Source: Zeugodacus cucurbitae (lineage: Eukaryota > Arthropoda > Insecta > Diptera > Tephritidae). From it: a stretch of DNA of 64,000 bases. How positions within the stretch are numbered: the stretch's first letter is position 1; each line of letters begins with the position of its first letter. The DNA is taken from positions 17,421,501 to 17,485,500 of the forward strand of contig NC_071671.1 of the NCBI RefSeq assembly GCF_028554725.1, read 5' to 3'. Made by a program: the position numbers and the translations under genes. Below are positions 35,406-50,100 of the stretch, piece by piece. The notes beneath the pieces were generated by a model, which did no database searches, was not told the origin of the DNA, and saw only the letters and a program-made list of their open reading frames with translations.

Positions 35406-37300
35406 TTTTTTGGGCTAATGTAGCTGTCTGTGGAGGTATGCGAAGGACGATGAGGTAGTTACAACACTTTACTTTGGCGCTATTCTATTCGTGTCTGCAG
35501 GCGCCTTGCAGTGAAAACGTTTGCTATTGTTTTCCGTAATAAATCACTTTGTTAAGAATGCCTGTCAAGTCAAACCAATTGCTGCTGTTGTAATTTTCTA
35601 TGAACTGCATTCAATATTTTATTATAGAAGTACTTACCGTTTTTAATGTTGTGTCCTACTATATAAATTTGACACTGGCATTAATAATTTTTAAACTTAA
35701 AAACTAAAATAAAAACTATCACACCAAGCGCGGCGTCTCGTCCCCTTTTAATTACTGCTTCTTCGTATCGACAGAACGGCCTTGCCGTTCACAATGGCAC
35801 AAAGCAGGGTGGCAAAGTGGTTGACTTAAGCTTACAACGCTCTATGAGTAGTATTAGCAACATTTTAATGAAAAAAATATCTTAGTTTAAAATAGCAGCT
35901 AGTGAATACTGAAATAATGTAAATAAAGCAAAGAATTTATTTTATTATATTTTTTTTCTAGAAAATATTTCACTCTATGTTTTTCAAAGTCCCCATTGAA
36001 TAATAATTAATGGGTTCATTTTCTGCGTATTATAATATGAGAAATATTTTATTTATATGACATTTGATAAAAAAAAACACTGTTGGTTTATAAAGTTTTA
36101 AAAATTAATAATTTTAAATGAAAACTAAAATGTTAGTGAAAAATCTGGCAATATACTGCAATAGCAACTCTGTATTTACAAATATCCCACTATTTCTCCA
36201 GCAACCTGAAAATGACATCATTCTCAATAAATTTCTGATTTGAATGAATAAATGCCAGCTGAGAATAGTGCGTATTCACTCTTTCGTGTGAACTGTTGGC
36301 ACCGGAAAACCGACGCGAATACAATTGGAAAATCGAGACATAGGTAATTTTAGGCGAATCAGAAATCAGAACAGAATAGAAGCAAAAGCGGAATCGAACG
36401 AACATCGACTCGAGTGTTTGCGCTGGAGTAGCTCAAAGAAAACGAACGTCGAAATTTGTTGTAAGGCTTTAATTAAACGGTTTGAAAATAATTTGGACAA
36501 AATTTGTAATTATAAAAGAAAAATGAGTGCGGCGCATAAACTTCAAATGGTGTTTAGTTTATTAGTGGTCAAAGTGTAGTGTGGGGAGTAATGAGTAATT
36601 GAAACTGTTAAAATTTGCGCGGTGATTGAAAGTGAAAAGTTTGTGAAAATAAAATTGTCCAGACAGAGGCACTGAAAATCGATGAGAATCGACATCTGAC
36701 ATTGCATACCTATATTTAAGTTTTTATTATATTATTTTGGCATTTTTGTTGCATTATAAACCGGCAAACGCCCACTCATTTTTCGCCAGCAGGTTTTATT
36801 TATAATATCAGTAGCGGCTAAAAGGTCGACAATGACATAATCGCGCAAATAGTGATATACATATGCATATAAAAACATTTTTGTATTTAAAGATCTGTTA
36901 TTTTGTTTCTCTCCAAGTGAATTATTTAGCGCTTAATACAATTATCAAAGTAATGCATAAAAAACATACATTGGCTATTTCATATAGTCTTTAATTACAG
37001 ACAACTGCCACAATAGGGCGTATGCCTTGGCATACTTTTTTTCTGTTGCTACTTAGAAATTACCCTATTTGAAACAGCTAAAGGGAAATTTATGGTAACA
37101 ACAATAACTCGGAAAAGTGGTTTTAGCTTCGCGTGCTATTGCTGATGGCGTCAAATAGAGTTGCCGTTTGTTATAACGAGTAAAATAATTAAGTTTTTAT
37201 AAATAAAATTTACATAATTCATTCAAATGAGAATTCCAGTGAATTATCAATGCTGGTGATAATTTATACCGAAAAATTACCGTTATCTTTTAATATGCTA
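35406..37300. other. Intergenic region upstream of SNRNP27
   Basis: Holds the SNRNP27 promoter near 35406-35560 (no TATA seen). A perfect 17-base inverted repeat lies at 35774-35790 (GAACGG/CCGTTC around CTTG). The part 36280-36700 has the purine-rich, GTGAAA-type composition of fly 5' leaders and could be a noncoding exon, but I see no decisive splice site. Confidence 0.45.
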
Positions 37301-37559
37301 ACTTTGTTCTCACTCTCTTAGTGTGGCAACATTTATGCTATATCTTATTAGATTTCCTTATTTAATATCTTTTCCGCAATTCCATTTTATTCACAAATTC
37401 ACTTTTGTTTCATTTTCCAATCTGAAAAATTCCCTCTATTTGCCTTTTCGTTGGCCGAGTAGCGTTGAGTTGAGTGAATTTGCTGGCAAAGCCAATTTGA
37501 GTGTCGTTGCTGTCGAAGTTCGGATTGCCAGACGCAGTCGTTTCGTCGTTTCATTCTAG

Positions 37560-38171
37560 TTGCTCTATTCGTTTTCGAGTGCGTGTTGCGACATAGCGGT
37601 ATTGTAATTGCTTCGGTGCTGGCGCTAAATTCTTCAATTAAACTAATTGTGGAGAGAAATATACTTATTTAAATCGAAAGGAAAATAGGCCGGCCTGTGG
37701 CAAAGTCCGTATATTAATTGAAAATTGTATATTTCTCGTTATATTTAGTGCAAATTTGTGCGAAATTGTTGTGACAACATCATTCGATAATAAAAGGCAG
37801 TCTATAGAAAAACCAACTATCGTTTCGCGCAAATATTCCATATTTCAATAAAAAAATATCGCAGCGGACGACAACGGCGGTAGCTAATACGACAGAAGAA
37901 GTGAAAATTTTGATGTGCTTTTAGTGTGTGTGTGAAAATTTCAAGTTTAAAAAATTTCAATAGAAAAAAGTATATAAGACAAAAACATCCTCTTTTTTAT
38001 TTTCTGGCAAAGATCGGGTTGAGTTTGAGAGCAGAACAAAAAGAAAATTACTTTATAAGAAAGGTAAAACAAACAAGACTACAACGGCAGCTAGCGCACG
38101 CACTTGTGACAGGAGAAAAAGGTTTGCGAGAGAGAGAGAAGGCAAAAGCGGATAAAATCACGCAATAAACG
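37560..38171 (+). other. Probable noncoding 5' leader exon of a long plus-strand gene
   Basis: Composition changes to the A/G-rich, AAATTGTGCGAAATTG-like style common in fly 5' UTRs and ends at the near-consensus donor ACG|GTAAGTGAG, with the exon end at 38171. No long ATG frame is present; the open stretch at 37926-38168 has no ATG start. The transcription start is uncertain. The coding exons would have to be beyond 64 kb or in exons too small to see. Confidence 0.4.
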
Positions 38172-41100
38172 GTAAGTGAGAATTACTCGTAAAGGAAAAT
38201 GGAAAAATGAGTTAAACAAAATGTTTCGGCATCAGTAGCAAAAAATAAAAAAAAAATGAAAATGGTGCTTGAAGGTATCAAAGGGGTGAACAATTTTATG
38301 ATTGACGGTTAAAATGCATTTAAGGTACAATGCAAAACGAAGCGGAAAAGCATTTATGAACGAAAAATAAGATTTAATAATATTTCGTTAGCTGCAACGG
38401 GATATCCTTTAGTCGTTTACAAATTTTAAAAATTATATTTCAATTTCACATATCTTTTATTTCAACATAATTTATTTTATTTTATTATCATAATATTCTA
38501 CAAAGTTGTAGCGCAATATTAATTTTTGTTTAATAAGAATTGTTTTAGTTTAAAATGACGTCATATTCATTTTAGATTTGCTATACACCAACCACTACCC
38601 TATACAGCCCCAATTTTGAGTAATGCCATACCGCATCGTATAAATTGCGGCTGCGGTGCTTGTATTGTTGTTTGCTTTGGGCTTTTTATTCTTTTATACG
38701 TTCCTGCTCGCATGTGCTCTATTGCTATTTACCCACTATTCACCGACAAGCTCCTCTCATTTCGTGCTTATGTTGTTGTTATTTAACTTGTTTGCTACCG
38801 TTCCGTTTGGACTTAGTTAGTGTGTGTTTGCCGCAACAACAAAAATGCACGTACGAATGTCATCATCGATTGTTCTTATTTACTTCCACTGATTCGTATT
38901 TTTGGGTTTGGTCCGATTTATAATTATGTTTTTGACGTCAAATGCAGGTTTTAATTTTACGTTTGTTTTTAACATGAAACTCTTTTCAAAAATTATATTT
39001 TTATTTGCATTTGTATATTCCCTAAAACGTAATGTAATATTCAACGATAATTTTTTGTCTTTTAATTTAAACCTAAAAATATTGGCACAAATATTAAACA
39101 AACGCAAATATTTTTGCGTTTTGTTTTGGCTTATTATATATTTATTATAAATTTTGCAATGTTTTAAGGTTTTTTTTCTAATTTATTATGAAGAAATGCC
39201 AAACATTTTATATAAAAGTGATTGTTTGATTTTCTATGACACCCTGTATCTGTGCACGATTGTGTTCAATATACTACGTCCGTTCTTTTTTTATTTAAAT
39301 ACATTTTGCAATTCGTTTAATAATTGCATCGTCATGTGTTAGCGAGAAAGTGGTGGACTGGTGGGTAGCTCAGCGTAGGCGGCCGTGCATATTGAAAGGA
39401 AACATTAATTGAAAGCACCTACTTGTGGTTTTCTGCATTAAAATTTAAAGAGCACACAATCAGTGATATTTTATATTAGTCAATAGGAAGTTTATTCGCT
39501 AAATTCGAAGTTTTAATCTTGCGTGTGCGTCTTTGGCGCAATATCGTTACGAAATTGACAAAAAAATAATAAATTGAAAAATTGTTTATGAAAAAATCGC
39601 TGCTTGTACTCATATTTATTAACACATTTATTGGCTAAAATTTACTTAGTCTACATGCTGTAGTGTATTATTTTAGAAAAATTGTTTGTTCTAAATTAAA
39701 AGTATATTATTTCCAGTTTAATTTTAGCTCTAACGCCAATCCAGTTTCTTACACATTTTTTAATGCACCTTCGTGGCTTGTAGCGCTTCGCGTGACCACT
39801 TGGCAGTTATCAATTTTCTTATTGTAAAACATGAATGAAACTTGTTGGATGATTTGCACACCACAACTTGCTAGTTACACTAGCTAACTAGGTGTATACA
39901 GAGCAAAGATGCATACAAATATACACGCATGCATGTAAATATTTATGTGCACAAGTGCGTAGAAAAAAATATTAAACAACTAAGTCATAAGAGAAGTTAG
40001 AAATGTGGGTCAAATCTACAAAGCAAGGCACGCGACACCGACACCAATACTAGCATAGCTAAATTTGCCGGCAGACTGTTGCGGCGGCCACTGCACTTCA
40101 CTGACGTTGTCTAAGCACATTTGGCGTCTCAGCGGCGCCTACTAAGAAAACCACAGCAGGACGTGAGACAAGTAGGCAGTGTTTGAGACAGCAACTTGCA
40201 TGAATAGTTGTGTGATTTTTTTTATTTGTATGCAGTGCAGGGTGACTGTTGAATAAAAAATATAATATATTTATAGTACAAATACATGAATCACGAAAAA
40301 TATTTAGACATTTCTATACATATTAAATGCGAGCAAATTCTTAAAATTTATAAAAATTACTTGGAAACTGAGAAATATAATATCTTCTTGACTTTTATAC
40401 ACAGTGTAGTTAACGTTAAATAATTAAATAACATTTACTTTAAAATTCCTAGCCATATCAAGATGCCACATCGCGCGCTTACTTATCTTATCGCTAAGTG
40501 TTGATAACATATGTACATAACCTGTCAAATATTGCAAGAAACTATAAAAAGGCAAACCGGCTGGCCACGGTATCGACGCGAAGCAAGCGATTTAACATGT
40601 AGTTTGCTAAGCAAACTTTGAAAATACTTAAGTGGTGCACAGTTAGTGATAAAAGCGCGTGTGGTGATTGGCAAATTCCTATTTTTTTTCATATAATTTT
40701 ATGACGTGTAAATTTATGAATTTGTCTATTGAAATGAACAATTCTAATAATTTCTAGACTATAGAATTTTATTGTTTTAACCTAACTTTGTTTCTATTGT
40801 GTAAATTTAATATTTATTAATATTATTACAATATGATTCATTAATGTATATCAATAGGTCAAGCGGGCGTTGTCCCTTACTCATACGCATTGCTCATCAC
40901 ACAAACAGACACACATACATATCTATTGCTTGTGAGGTATATGCTTCTCTTTACGTGTCTTACGTTGCTTTTGCCTAAATGTCTGACTTGCGCTTTATTC
41001 CATTTGTCTTCGCAAGTGTGTACTATTTATTAAACATTTCGCTTGTATTTTTATTAAATTTCTTACATTATTTCTTTACCACCTTCTTCTACCCGCTTTT

Positions 41101-44100
41101 AGGCTTCACATGTGTCTCATTTAATATCAGTGTTGATATCAACTGCTCTCAACTTTTTACGTGTATGTAGTATTGCTACCCCGCCCAATAAATAACATGT
41201 CTGATTACGTAATTAATTATTTAATGTTTGTATTCAACACACGTATAACTGTTCATTGTGGTCTTACATTTTATTTTGTATATTTTGTGATGAAGTTTTT
41301 CTATTGCAGCATATTTCTAGTTTTTTTTATATTATTTTATTTATTTATTTATAGAAATTTTTGAAAAGTATGCTTTCTATGATTTTTTTCTTTGTTTAGA
41401 AAAGGTATTTATGATTCTTACAAATTTATTTGCATTAAGTTTTACTTTCTTTTTTTAAGATAAAAAGAAACTGAATTTTATTAATAAATCGTAGGAATTT
41501 TCTACTTCCTGTTACAATAACACAACAAATACATATATATTTTTCGTTACTCTGCGTATTTCCAATTTTATCTGTTTTGTTCGCCGGCTTTGATTTACCT
41601 CCACTCTTGCATTATTATGTTGTATTTTATGTGTCACTTCCAACGTTTCTTTCGTAACAATTTTTTTTCTTAGCTACTCACATTTCTTACCTTTCACGCC
41701 TTCGTGTAATTATTTTGAAATATGGTCGTCTGTACGGCACCTTTCTTTCTTTAGCTTCTCTGTCATTAGTTAATCAATCAAAGGAGTCATTCAAGCAACA
41801 GCAACGGCAACGACGATTATCGGTGTTTTGTTTACATTTTACTTTCCACCATTTTTCATTTCTTAAATGTGATTGACGTTGTTTTTTAGGTATTTTTTTA
41901 CTGAATGCAATAGTGTTGAAATAATCTTAATAAATGAAAATGCATAAAAAGAATTTTGTATTAGAATTTGATATTTTCGAACCATCATCTATATGTTGTA
42001 TCAAGCAAGAATAATTAAAAAAAATATATTTAATTTTAAACATATTTAATAGTCCTCAGTTATTTGTTATTTTGCAGATATTGTGAAAAAATTTTACTAC
42101 CGTTCACCCTGTTTTCCGCTATGTAAAAGTCAAATTTGTTTTTATCAGTTTTACGGTAAATGGCAAGACAGCAATTCGCACGACTGTCAGACTTATTGCT
42201 TGCATGCTTGTCACCTTTTAATCTGACCTAATTTCGGTTCCAAACACTAGAGTGAGATTGCTCTTTCTTTATGAATACCTTGTCGTCTATCCAACTCGTA
42301 CGACTTGGCTGTGGTCAGTAGCGCGCCAATACTTAATATATATTTTTAATCTGAGAAATTGTCAGTTTTTATTCCTTCATTGCAGTGACGCTTATTCGCT
42401 ACATATTTTCTCATACGGTTTGATTCGTCTTTAATCGCTCAGCCATTTAACGGTTAGTGGCAATATTTCAATGAAAATAAAAAAGGAAAATCTAGGTACT
42501 GACCTGCCATGCCACTAAGTAACTGTGTCTCGTTGATTGCAGCTGTGGTGGTGATGAAGTGCTAAGCGTATTGCTGCATCAGCGTCATTAACAATTTCTT
42601 ACCATTCCCATACGAGAACTACAAGGCACTCGTACACATGTATGTCAGCTTGTATATATGAGTATGCTCAGCTGTAAGCTATAAGACAAGAGACATCGAC
42701 TTGCATTTGCTGTGTTGCGGCGCATGGCCGAGAGTCATCTATCTGTGCCTATGTACCTACCTACCAGTCAACCATCCAACGACCAATCTACCCACTTCCA
42801 AGTGTATTTTTGTATGTATTTCTGTAAACACCCAATACAGTTAGGCTGCTCATCCATTTATATTGTGTACGTTGAAAGCTTAAGCACACTCGCCTCTAAC
42901 GTTGTCTGCAGTCCTCTTGATAATTCTCTACCATACTGCCGCTTTCAAAGTTGATGATGATAAAGAATGTTGCTTGCTGTTAATGCCTAGACAGACAAAC
43001 TGATAGACAGCATTTTTTTGGTCTATAGCGTTGAATGACACGTCCAACAGAATGACTTTGCAGACAAAGTCTACACATATGTATAAACCTACTTATATAC
43101 AAATAATGCAATCTATATACAGCGTTTATATTTGCGGATATTAAGTTATGTACAGCTGTATATTTGCCTAATACTTATTACATATTGGCAGTATGTATTT
43201 TCATTGCGCTCATTGTGAGGTTTCTTTTTTTTTTGTTATTTTTATGCTGCTACCTACAAGTGGCTTTTCTTGTAACATTGATCTTTAAGGTGTCAAAGGA
43301 GTAGCGAGATTGCACGTTTTTTATATCCCACTCAGAATAGCATGCTGCAGTTGAGAGTTGGTTGTCGGGTCAAACCTTTGACTCAATTATTTTTGGTCCC
43401 AATGAAATGTTACTTCTAATTATTTTGTTTAATTTTAGTTTTTTTAATATTATATTTTATTTTTATTATTTTTTATATTTTATCTTAGTTGTTTTTGTTG
43501 TCAATATATATTAAAAAGCTCGTTAAGGGTATATATTTGCCAACACACCTTTACCCACCCAACTCAGATTTTTTCTATTACTGCTTACTGTTGTAGCATG
43601 CACTTCCTCTTAAAGCTTATTATTTTAACCCAACCTTAATGTTTTACACTGTACTATATGTCGAATGCACTGAAGATGCGTTCAGTTATTGCTGCTGGCA
43701 ATTTCGTTGTGAGTTTTGTAACTTTGCTGCTTCTGCATTTAAGATTTTTGTATTTCTTGTTTTTATTTTGTTTGACATTTACAGACATAATTGCTGGTTG
43801 GATTGAGTTTTTATTTTTTTAGCTTTAAAACTTTTAATTTTTTTAACACAATCATGATTTAAATCTGCTGTAGGTTGTATAGTTGAACGAATGGTTTCTA
43901 TCGTAAGGGGTCAGCGTTGGTTAGACTTTTGAAACTGTAAATTTGTTTATTTGTTTAAGTGCCTCTTGTTTTTTGTGCATTGGGCTTGTCTTCGCTTGCT
44001 TTGTTGCATTGACTTCTTTTTTAAGATAATGTTATGCAGCTGTTATTATTATTAATGACCTTTTGGTTTTTTTTATTTATTTAAATTTGCTTTGGTGGTG

Positions 44101-47100
44101 CTTTTTATATTTTTCTTAACTTCTTGGCTTATTTGTTTACTGTCAGCAGGCTGCTTGCGCTCTTTTGCCGTTCAATTTTTACAACGATTGCTTGATTTCT
44201 ATTAAAATATTGTCTTATTTTATATGTTTTAATAACGAAAATATAAAAAATAAAATTTTTCAATTGTAATATAATTTTAAATAATATTTTTTAATTCAAA
44301 TGTTCATATTTAATTTTTTTTCTTCACAACTAATCAACAATCAAGCGTATATTGAAATAATTGTATGTATATTGCACAATTTTTATTTATTTATATATAT
44401 TTAATTTGTTTATTCATATATTTTTTTATTTTTTTATTTATATTATTTTTAAATTTATTTATTTATATTTTTTTATTTATTTAAATTTTTATTTATTTAT
44501 TCATATTTTCTTTATTTATTTATTTTTTGTATTTTGTACCAAATTCACAATATTTTTAATAAACATTAAACATTCGTTGCATTTTGATGTGTGTTTGACA
44601 AATATCAGTGTTCTTATCTATTTACTATATTTTTTTAATTCGAAATTATGTTTTTAAGCATTTAATATAAGTAAATTACATAAAAACTTTCTAATATTAT
44701 ATTTTCATAATATCACTTTCATTAGAAACTGTAAGAAATAAATAATTTATGCAAACCCATATTGAATCACACACCTATTACAACATAAGATTAAAATACA
44801 GTAATACATAATAAACACAGCTGCCAACATGCATGCATATTAAACAGAGCGAGCGCGCATAAAATTACTACCGAGTTTTGTGGTTGTCTACCTTCAAACA
44901 AATGTTGGTCGCCGTTTTGGCGTCTAGTGCTGTTACAATGTATTACAAACGTTGTTGGGTTTTATGCAATCGACATTTCCATTTAGAAACCAAACAAGAA
45001 AAATAACAACAACAACAAATAAAGATAAAAGTTATTAATAGGCTTGGGTTGCCTGCAAAACAATGAAAGAGGAGAAACGTATTAAAAAGAAATGTGGCGA
45101 AGAAAATGAAATCATCCACATCATTTTTATTGTACAACAATGCTAAAATTGAGGCTATAATTTCCTTAATCGTTTTTTGTTTTCATTTCATACGCTCATT
45201 CCTGCTTAGCGCTGTGCGAATCGCACGAAATTGCATGAATAACAACATTACCGCTGCAATTGTTGCTACGTCTATGTGCAGATTGAATGAGTTGTGAAAC
45301 AAAAGTCGCATAGACAAATATGTACATACATACATACTTTTAAGCGTTATAAAGACGGCGGTGTGTAACTTTTGTTGCTTGATACGATTCCGCTGCATGC
45401 TGCATGCCGCACATTGCATTTTTCATTTGCGTGTTCATATTATTAAAATCAAATTCATAATCATCATTTTTGTGTTATATTGAATGTGGCGTTTTGCATG
45501 ACATGGCTGGAGAGGCGTTAATTGTTGAGGCCGTAACTAAACGTGAATTTGTTTAAATTATGTTCAGTGGAATTAATAGCATAATTGTTGTTGCTAAATT
45601 TTACAAACCAAAATGGAAACAACGTATTACAAATGTGAAAGTGTTCAATGCTTTTTGTAAATTACGTTGGCTTGGAAGTAATTATCATTATAAATTATAT
45701 TATTATGAATTATCAAATTGCACGCACTAACAAATTTAACTTAACTATTGGCTAACTATTCCGTATGCGATTTCTATAAATAAATTAAAATATAATATAT
45801 AAATTGTCAAATTGCTGGGAACATTAACTTATCCATTGACTTGTCTGCCATTTGCGATTACTACAATAAAAGCACATACAGTTAAACACTAGAAATAAAA
45901 ACAATTCATAGTTGTTGCTAATTTTAAAATTTCATTTATATTTTGTCAATTTACGTCACTGATATTCCGAAATTTATCACTGAATTTGTGAAAAATTATT
46001 TGCATATTTTTTCAGTTTGGCGAGTAAATAAATACAGCGAGTGAAAAGGCGCATGTTGATGATAGCTTTGTTCGTATTTTTTTTGTTGCGTCCGATTGGG
46101 GGTGGCTGTTGGGTTGTTGTAGTTGTATGAATTTTTGAGTAAATGTTACTGAGCGCTGTGCGCTTCTATGGCATTAGACATAGACGAAATGATGATGTCA
46201 TGCTTTGCAAATATGTACATAGGTTTATTCATATGTATACCGAGTAGTATTTAACAAACCGCGCACTTGCCTGCATCTCAGAAGTATAAGCAAAGCAAAC
46301 TTTTATTGTGTGGCAGTATAATCTATTTTATTTATTGTTGAAACTTGCGTTTTGCTAATTATTTTTGGTTTCAGTTATTGTTTGTGTATTTAGTTTGCTC
46401 ATCTGGGCGTATATTTACTGACCAACAGAGCTCAATGTTTACAAATTAATATTGCTTCTAGTTTTTTTCCTAATGCTTTTCATTGCATGTGTTTTACTTA
46501 TTCATTTAATATTTATTAATTTCCTCTTGCGCGCGCATACTTCGTTTCCTTTGCACACTTTTTTCTTGCAAAATTAATAGGCTCCACAATTTGAAGAAAT
46601 AGCACAAGCATTGCTTGCTCAAACGCACACTAGTTGAGAAGTCTATGTATATGTACAATTATGTACTAATATTTGTACGCTTCATAAACGCGTGTGGTAA
46701 AATGCAACGCATTTACTATGTTAATTGAAATAAAATGAGGACACCAGGTCCGGTCTTACCCAGTCCGGCCCGCCTAACAACGCTGCACTATGTCTTTAAA
46801 AGTCTGTATTTACTAGCGCGTGTATTTAGGGAAAGTTTTCTGTGATTTGTCCACTTGTAGTTAATACTTAATTTACTAAGAAATTACACTGCAAATTTTT
46901 GTTTACTTTGGTGTAACTATTTTCAAATAAATATTGAATAATTATTTTTTAAAACACTACATTTTTTTAAACTAAATTTTGTATTCAAATTTATTTATTT
47001 GTATTTTTGCTTTATACGTTGATGATGCCAGACTTTGTCGGACACAGTTGGTTTGCTTAATTGCTTAATCTAATTATTTAATTAACTTTAAGACTGTGAA

Positions 47101-50100
47101 CAAAGTAAAAATGAAATAATTGTTGTATCATTAGCGTTTGCTTTTTAAAAGTCTCTAGTTAATCTATGAAATTGAAAGTTATAATTTGAAACACAATGGC
47201 TTTGAAGTTTGCGTAAGAGAGTAAATTCATAATTGTAGCATTCATTTTTGAGTGTTGTGGTTTTTTTAACTTGTTTGCATAATTGCTTAATCTTGTTATT
47301 AAAACATTTTTACTGTCATCGCAGATATATGTTTTCGTTATAATTCGCAAAGTAGAAATATCGAAAGAAACTGCAGGAAAAACAAGGCGTTTCGTTGTTT
47401 TAGAGCTTTAAAGATATCTTAGATCAGATTAAAACATTCTAATTTAATTTTATCTACTCATTTTTTAGTTTCCTTTAATAATAAGTACTAAATTGATTTA
47501 TATAAGATACTGTTTAACCCTTGTATGTTATCAATATGCCATATTCATAATTTTCTTATATTTTTTTACTTTCAGATATTAAATTATTTGGCATTTTCGT
47601 TGATTGGAAAAAATAGTATTAACGTAATACTATACGTAATTCATGATTGATGGTCAATAGGTAAGTTTTTATATAATGCTATTAATTGACGTATCAACTA
47701 ATGAGAAATGAAATGCATAATTCGTATGAGTGTCGAAATTTTTTTTTTTTTTGCACAATTAAAAATCCATAAAGAATTCAGTACTCTTAGCTCATCTTTC
47801 CTCCTTTTGTACTAAATATATCCATATATATCATATTTCATAATAGCAATGATTGATGTGTCCAGCCAGCCCACCCGCACACATTTTTATTTGCATAACT
47901 ATTTAGTTCCGTTGTTGTACATTTTGCAAAGTTCTTCCGTCCATTAAGAACTGTCAACCGAATAATGTACATATGTACAAACATAAATTACTAGTGATGA
48001 GCAAACCGAGTAAATTATGTTTGCATGCAAACACTTTTTTGTTTACATATCTACATGCAGTACATACACAGATGTACATAATCACTTTCCGGTCACTTAA
48101 ACCTAATTGTGTCTAAAAGTGCGACTGAAGGTCTTGAGACTCGTCAATTTGCAGCGAAAATAATTTTTAACTGTTTGTTTGTTCTGCTTTTGCTGTGTTG
48201 CAAGAACCACACCCGCAATTGCTACTGTCAATGTCTGTTTGTAGTTGTTTGAACTGTAAGAAGTACTGAACAAACTTCGAGTAGTTCGCCGGCGAGCTGT
48301 ACTTTGTTTGCTCGTTGAAAGCTGCTCGTTATTTCCATTTTATTTTGACTTCAGCGCAATTTTGCGAAATCCTAATTTCTTTCACATTGAAAAGTAGTCA
48401 ATGAAATATTTTATAAAACATAATTTAATATAATTTCAGTGAGATATACTCTTCTTATGTTGTTTTATTGTTTTTAAACGTGTGTGTGTATAATTATTTT
48501 AATTGGACGTCTCATTATTTATCATCATTTGAATATAATTTGAGGCTTTTGTCTAGAAGTGTAATTTGAAAGTATTAACGCATTTAAGCATAACTTAATT
48601 CACTAAATTGAGATATGCGAAGTAGAGTTAGAAAATTAGCGAAAATTGTAGTAAAGTCAAATAACAATTTAATAAGCGTTAAAATAGAAGAGCGAACGGA
48701 GCGGAGCGTAATCAAACGATGATACTATGATCTTTTTCATCAATTGCTAAACAAAAATGTACATTTTATTATAAATAAACTTTAAGTGCTGCAAGTAAAC
48801 TTATTCATGTACACACATCTTAAGTTTAAAACAATATCATTGGATTATGAGGAAGAAGTCACGGTCAGCAAAACAAAAGAAAATGCAGAAAAACTTAATA
48901 AAAGTAATTGAAATATACGTATACATACGTAGCTAAAAATAAATAAAAGCGTACTCAGAAACAATTACAAAAACAACATATTAATAAAACTAAAAACCAA
49001 CCACCACCTTCACCACTGCCATGGAGTCGCCGTCATAAACACCGCCTCAAATTGGGAGCAATCGCGCGAGTTCGGAAAGAGTTCATTTACCTTCGTCACA
49101 CTTGAACATTTCCAACATTACACTGCCGGTTGGTGGAGTGTGCTTGCTTTGGAGTTGAAGTATTTTTGGTTGCCAACTTTTTGTATTGTTTTGTGTATTA
49201 TTTTTTCGGGAGCTTTACCCAAGGGGAATGTTGATCGCTATGAATCAAGTTGTCGGAAGGTGGGTAAGAAAAATAAAATGCTTATTATGGCTACACAAGC
49301 AGTTGTGTGTAAAAATAGCTAATGATGACAATAGAGCTTTTTTATTTTTTGAAATCTTAATTTATATATGGCGATAACTTTGTTCATGGAGATTAGAAGA
49401 GCTCTAGTTTAATTTTACTTGAGCTTTTCATTAAAATTTATGGAGACGTTAGCAATTGTTACGTATTAATTTCCCCTTTTCAAATGGTTTTAGAATGATA
49501 CTTTAAAATACTGCATACTTAATGTAGCCACTTGGCTGTACTGTATTATGTGTCAGTTGCATTTTTTGAAATTAAATTAAAGAAATGTCAACGTTGTCGT
49601 GTGCTTAGTTTGGGTTCTCGGTCGAAAGCCAAAGAGAGCAAAAGTATCATTGCCAAATCGCTTAAAAAATATTGTTACAAACATAAATATGTATATAAAA
49701 TTTCATTTACGCATGGAAATGTGATATCACTGTGGAATAAGTGTGCGTGCTCCCGAGAAGAGCAACGCAGCAATGGAATTATGCCATGAATATTATAAAT
49801 TCCTTTTCCAAGTCTACAGACGTTTTCCGTTTGAGGCAATTTCGTTTTTAATTCCTTCGGTCTGTGTGGCGGGTGGGCGGTTGTGTGAATATTAGGGGTC
49901 GCTAGAGCTTAATTCAATTAAGTTGATGATGGAAGTGATGACAACATTGTGTCACAGGAGAACGCGAAACGGCAAGTGAGTGTGACCGTAGACAAGGTTC
50001 AGAGAAGTTAAAGAGTACTCGCGGGGAAATCGTTTGCGTTTACGATTTTTATAAATGAATTTCAGCATTATGAAATTACAAAGCATTTTCCTATAACTGT

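Noticed and set aside
36523..36579. Short ATG frame of 18 codons with a hydrophobic end
   Set aside because: Could be an upstream ORF in a leader exon, but transcription there is itself unproven.
43871..43883. TAGGTTGTATAGT, identical to the 3' part of let-7
   Set aside because: The seed GAGGTAG is absent, and no complementary arm lies within 100 bases, so no hairpin; chance match.
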